A stretch of DNA of 34,930 nucleotides from an uncultured Collinsella sp. (GTDB taxonomy: Bacteria > Actinomycetota > Coriobacteriia > Coriobacteriales > Coriobacteriaceae). The notes under the pieces were generated by a model. That model was not told the DNA's origin. It made no database searches and saw nothing but the letters and a program-made list of their open reading frames with translations. Numbering within the stretch: the first letter of the stretch is position 1; every line of letters starts with the position of its first letter. This document shows, piece by piece, positions 32,014 to 34,930 of this stretch. Location: NCBI GenBank assembly GCA_938005465.1, contig CALLNU010000047.1, positions 1 through 34,930 of the forward strand, read 5' to 3'. A program made the translations under genes and the position numbers.

Positions 32014-33306
32014 CTATGCGGCCTGCTCTGCCGCCTGAGTCATGCGGGACAGGCGAACCAGCAGCATAAAGCCAACGATCAGCAGCACGCCAATGGAAAG
32101 GACGCCCAGCGATGGGTTGCCGGTCAGCGAGGTGACGACCGACACCAGGAAAGTGCCCATGACGCTTGCATAACGACCAAAGATGTCAAAGAAGCCGTAG
32201 TACTCGTTGGACTTTTCCTTGGGGATAATGCGGCCAAAGTAGCTACGGCTGAGCGCCTGCACGCCGCCCTGGAACAGGCCGACCATAATGGCAAGCACCC
32301 AGAATTCGAAGGCGGTCTTTAGGAAGAATGCGGCGAACAGCACAATGCCCATGTAGGCGGCGACGGCCACCAGGATCATGTTGAGCGTGCCCACGCGTCC
32401 GGCGAGCTTGCCGTAGATGATGGCAGACGGAAAGGCCACAAACTGCGTAACGAGCAGCGCCAGCACCAGCTGGGTCGAGTCGATGCCTAAAGCCGAGCCG
32501 TAGCTGGTAGCCATGGAAATGACCGTGTGGACGCCATCGATATAGAAGAAGAACGCGATCATGAACATCCACAACGGCTTGTTCTTCACGATTTTGCCGA
32601 ACGTGCCCGCCAGTTCGCTGAACGTGCCGCGCACGGCCGAGCCCAGCTGGTCACGGGTGGCGCGATAGTGCACTTGGCGGTAGCTGGTAAGCAGCGGGAT
32701 GGTGAATGCCACCCACCAGATGGCGGTGATGATGAACGAGGCGCGCGTGCAAGCCACCGTGGACCAGTCGAAGAGCGACGGGCCGCCGAAGATCAGCGCG
32801 ATGCAGAAGATGAACGGCACGGTGGAGCCGATGTAGCCCCAGCCGTAGCCATGCGAGGAGACCTTGTCCATGCGCTCGTTCGAGGTGGCGTCGATGAGCA
32901 TCGAATCGTAGAACGTTAGCGAGCCGTTGAGGCCGATGGTCGCCAGAATGTAGACGACTAGGAACGGTAGCCAGGTCAGGGGCAGGGCCATTGCGCAGCA
33001 GGTGACCACGCCAGTGCCGAAGAAGCCAAGGAAGAACTTGATTTTCATGCCTTGCACGTCGGCGATGGAGCCGAGCAACGGCATGAGCAGCGCGATGACC
33101 AAGGAAGCAATGGTTTGCGCGTAGCCCCAGGCGGACACGATGTTGCCGTCCGCCGGCATCAGCGATTTGGCGTAAATGGGGATGACGGCGGTGGACAGCA
33201 GCACGAATGCCGAGTTGCCGACGTCGTAGATGATCCACTTCTTCTCGCGGGCGGTCAGTTTGGCGCTTTGCGGCACCGGTTCGTGGACATTCGTGGGATC
33301 AGTCAT
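32014..33306 (-). CDS. UMF1-family (Atg22-like) MFS transporter
   Basis: 430 residues with about 12 membrane helices. The opening WIIYDVGNSAFVLLSTAVIPIY, then YDSMLIDAT and SSHGYGWGYIGSTVPF, is typical of the UMF1 group, which is related to the yeast vacuole protein Atg22. The substrate is unknown in bacteria. The ATG at 33304-33306 is chosen because GAGGAG lies six bases upstream; a GTG two codons earlier overlaps that site. It has its own terminator and lies next to the PfkB-like gene, separated by 186 bases with that gene's terminator. Confidence 0.9.
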   Translation of the reverse strand: MTDPTNVHEPVPQSAKLTAREKKWIIYDVGNSAFVLLSTAVIPIYAKSLMPADGNIVSAWGYAQTIASLVIALLMPLLGSIADVQGMKIKFFLGFFGTGVVTCCAMALPLTWLPFLVVYILATIGLNGSLTFYDSMLIDATSNERMDKVSSHGYGWGYIGSTVPFIFCIALIFGGPSLFDWSTVACTRASFIITAIWWVAFTIPLLTSYRQVHYRATRDQLGSAVRGTFSELAGTFGKIVKNKPLWMFMIAFFFYIDGVHTVISMATSYGSALGIDSTQLVLALLVTQFVAFPSAIIYGKLAGRVGTLNMILVAVAAYMGIVLFAAFFLKTAFEFWVLAIMVGLFQGGVQALSRSYFGRIIPKEKSNEYYGFFDIFGRYASVMGTFLVSVVTSLTGNPSLGVLSIGVLLIVGFMLLVRLSRMTQAAEQAA

Positions 33307-33426
33307 ATACACTCCTCGACAGTATTCAACTCAATCTATCGTAGAAGCGCGGACTAGGGTAGGGGAGCCATTCCGGTTGAACGGCGGATGAATAATGCCG
33401 GGCCTCTTTCTAAGGGGAGCCAGAGC

Positions 33427-33455
33427 AAAAATAGCTCCCCTCGCTGAGGGGAGCT
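33427..33455 (-). terminator. Rho-independent terminator of the PfkB-like gene
   Basis: AGCTCCCCT (33433-33441) pairs with AGGGGAGCT (33447-33455); ATTTTT follows on the minus strand. A GGCCGCGAAGCGG hairpin lies next to it (33456-33469). Confidence 0.88.
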
Positions 33456-33492
33456 GGCCGCGAAGCGGACTGGGAGAGCTACCTATAGTCGA

Positions 33493-34509
33493 CTATTCGC
33501 CGATCAGCGCGATGGCCTCGTCGTAATCGGGGCATTGCGGCACGCCGTTGAGGCTGTGCTGGATGGCGATGGATGCCGCCGCGTTGGCGATCTTTACCGA
33601 TTCGGCCAGACTATGGCCCTTTGCCAGCATCGCGCACATCACGCCGGTGTGGCAACCGCCCGCCGAACGGGTGTGTACGGCCTTGGTCGGGTATCCCTCG
33701 ATATGAATCGTCTCGCCACCTGGCTCACGAATCCAAGCGCCGCGGGCGCCGACACGCACCACCAGCGGCGCGCGCAGTGTAGCGCCCAAGCCGTCGCACA
33801 ACTGGTGCATGAAGTCGTCAAGTCCGCCGCCAATGGTGACTTTGCTGTCGTCGATTGGCGCACCAAGTCGCTCGGCCAGCGTCATGGCCTCCTGACGGTT
33901 GCAGGACCAGACCGGGCGTGCGAGCACCAGGTCCTCAAGCATATGGTCGTTGACCAAACGCAACGTATTGGTGGGGTTGATCACCAGCGTGTAGTCGCGT
34001 GCAGCCGGGTCGGTACCGGCCTTGAGCAGGAATCCGTCCACGCCGGTGGCCGTGTGGTCCATCAGTGTGTTGCCGCTGATGTGCACCACGTCTTTGGGCT
34101 GCGGCTCCAGCGTGTCGAACGTGTCCGAGTCGCCATGAGCCTCGGCGCCATAGGAAGCGATGAATGTCTTCTTCGGCGCGCCGGAGCTCAGCACCACGCG
34201 GAAGCCGGAATCCTCATCAAGACGATCCTGGCCGATATGCGTAATGCCGTTGTCTTGGAATGACTGGCGGATGAAATGCGCCCACAGGCCGTTGCCCAGA
34301 ATGCCGGCGTGCTCGGTCGGCACGCCCATGCGGCTGGCCGCCTGCAGCACGCGATAGCTGCCGCCAATGGAGGGCTTCGGATGATCGGCCACGGCGAATC
34401 CGCCCTGTGCCGGCACCTTGTCCACATTGAGCATAATGTCCACCCAGACTTGCCCCAGTGAAATCACGCTGGGCTCGTGAGTGCCGATACCTCGCTTGAG
34501 ATTCAACAT
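33493..34509 (-). CDS. PfkB/ribokinase-fold protein lacking the usual catalytic aspartate
   Basis: 338 residues. The ribokinase fold is seen in SVISLGQVWVDIMLNVD (14-30), the glycine motif IGGSYRVLQAASRMG (48-62) and an ending like that of sugar kinases (SVKIANAAASIAIQ). The second signature, normally DTxGAGD with the catalytic Asp, reads HTRSAGGCHTG here: Gly285 stands where Asp is expected and His at the first Asp. Phosphorylation of the usual kind is therefore doubtful. AAGGAGG lies six bases before the ATG at 34507-34509. Sugar or nucleoside binding is plausible. It looks closer to bifidobacterial proteins than the rest of the window, by memory only. Confidence 0.82.
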   Translation of the reverse strand: MLNLKRGIGTHEPSVISLGQVWVDIMLNVDKVPAQGGFAVADHPKPSIGGSYRVLQAASRMGVPTEHAGILGNGLWAHFIRQSFQDNGITHIGQDRLDEDSGFRVVLSSGAPKKTFIASYGAEAHGDSDTFDTLEPQPKDVVHISGNTLMDHTATGVDGFLLKAGTDPAARDYTLVINPTNTLRLVNDHMLEDLVLARPVWSCNRQEAMTLAERLGAPIDDSKVTIGGGLDDFMHQLCDGLGATLRAPLVVRVGARGAWIREPGGETIHIEGYPTKAVHTRSAGGCHTGVMCAMLAKGHSLAESVKIANAAASIAIQHSLNGVPQCPDYDEAIALIGE

Positions 34510-34573
34510 GACAGCCTCCTTCGTCGTAAGTTGCACGAGGACCCCTTCGTCCCTTGCCGTCTCTTATACCGAG

Positions 34574-34579
34574 ATTATA
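34574..34579 (-). promoter_or_regulatory. -10 of the PfkB-like gene promoter
   Basis: TATAAT on the minus strand, about 65 bases before the start codon. The -35 (TTTCCG, 17 bases away) is weak. Confidence 0.45.
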
Positions 34580-34656
34580 TGAGAGTTTGCTGGATGCGGA
34601 AAAGGAAGGCCGGCGTGTTTTATCGGGTAAACGCTATGATTTGCAGCGTAATTCGC

Positions 34657-34777
34657 CGCTGGCGAACTGCTGACGAACTACTTGCGGACCGCTGGCGAAC
34701 CAATGCCGAGCCGCTCGTGAACCGCTGATGGCCCACTCGCAAGTTACGCTCGAACCGCGCGTGAACCGCCGAGGTTC
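34657..34777. repeat. Degenerate 11-bp tandem array
   Basis: Eleven consecutive 11-bp units fit the pattern CGCTGGCGAAC. Units 1 and 4 are identical; others such as TGCTGACGAAC, CGCTCGTGAAC and CGCGCGTGAAC differ at two or three places, and a few match poorly. The period is close to one helical turn. It lies in the 403-bp gap between the PfkB-like gene and the right-edge start codon. 34778-34900 shows nothing else I can name. Confidence 0.55.
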
Positions 34778-34912
34778 GCCCATGATACACGCAAGAGTTG
34801 CGGTTGTCGGTATTGGGCTATATATTTGTGAAGTTGTGTGTTCGGCATGTCGGGTGAAACCGGCGGTCGAATGCGTGAAAGACTTGACACATCAAGGTTA
34901 AGGGAGTCCATC

Positions 34913-34930
34913 ATGGCAGCTCGTTGCGCA
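34913..34930 (+). CDS. Start of a plus-strand gene, possibly rpmB (ribosomal protein L28)
   Basis: Only six codons are seen (MAARCA). AGGGAG lies six bases before the ATG. Ribosomal protein L28 of several actinobacteria, as I remember it, starts with similar residues up to the first zinc-binding cysteine. The window ends before this can be tested. Confidence 0.35.

Overview
The window looks like chromosomal DNA of a GC-rich, low-copy gut actinobacterium, most likely Coriobacteriia of the Collinsella type. That judgement rests on the overall feel of the proteins and on the mix of mannose-family PTS, HutC-type GntR regulators, rubrerythrin and strong Shine-Dalgarno sequences; I could not run a database search. 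Almost every gene is on the minus strand. The exceptions are one GntR regulator (10603-11325) and what may be the first codons of rpmB at the right edge. I see no CRISPR array, insertion sequence or prophage.

Layout, left to right. 1-937 is the N-terminal part of recQ. 1259-11325 is a carbohydrate/amine island: a HutC regulator, a YitT membrane protein, a HAD phosphatase, a four-gene PTS operon (EIIAB, EIIC, EIID and a SIS-domain sugar-phosphate deglycase/isomerase), an EamA transporter, a second SIS protein and a divergent second HutC regulator. A 16-bp site of the form CGTTATRGTCRTTATA lies in front of the EIIAB gene and the EamA gene, and a weaker match lies in front of the first regulator. 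This suggests one regulon that takes up and phosphorylates a sugar or sugar-amine, cleaves it, and exports a product. Three copies of a different site (core GCATACAA) lie between the second SIS gene and the second regulator.

11347-23111 holds a GNAT acetyltransferase, a threonine-aldolase-like PLP enzyme, a PAP2 phosphatase, the DNA repair genes mfd and nth, an ABC exporter, rmuC, and a translationally coupled pair made of a nucleotidyltransferase and a helix-turn-helix protein that resembles a toxin-antitoxin or defence module. 23235-27115 holds two unknown membrane proteins and a redox group (Rrf2 regulator, MutY-like glycosylase without an Fe-S cluster, rubrerythrin). Then come tRNA-Asp, a YfcE-like phosphoesterase, a glycosyltransferase/LytS/LytTR operon, a UMF1-type transporter and a PfkB-fold protein that lacks the usual catalytic aspartate.

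The most unusual content is between the genes. Several families of repeated, highly structured elements sit directly behind stop codons: a 135-bp family (1100-1234 and 14035-14169) whose stems differ between copies but still pair; a family of about 160 bp (23927-24087 and 24869-25027) with perfect 20- and 29-bp stems of unrelated sequence around a conserved loop, ending in a terminator; and a 144-bp rod-like palindrome (27661-27804). These look like structured 3'-UTR RNAs or small RNAs, or REP-like elements. A degenerate 11-bp tandem array (34657-34777) lies before the right edge, where the genes may be of Bifidobacterium type.
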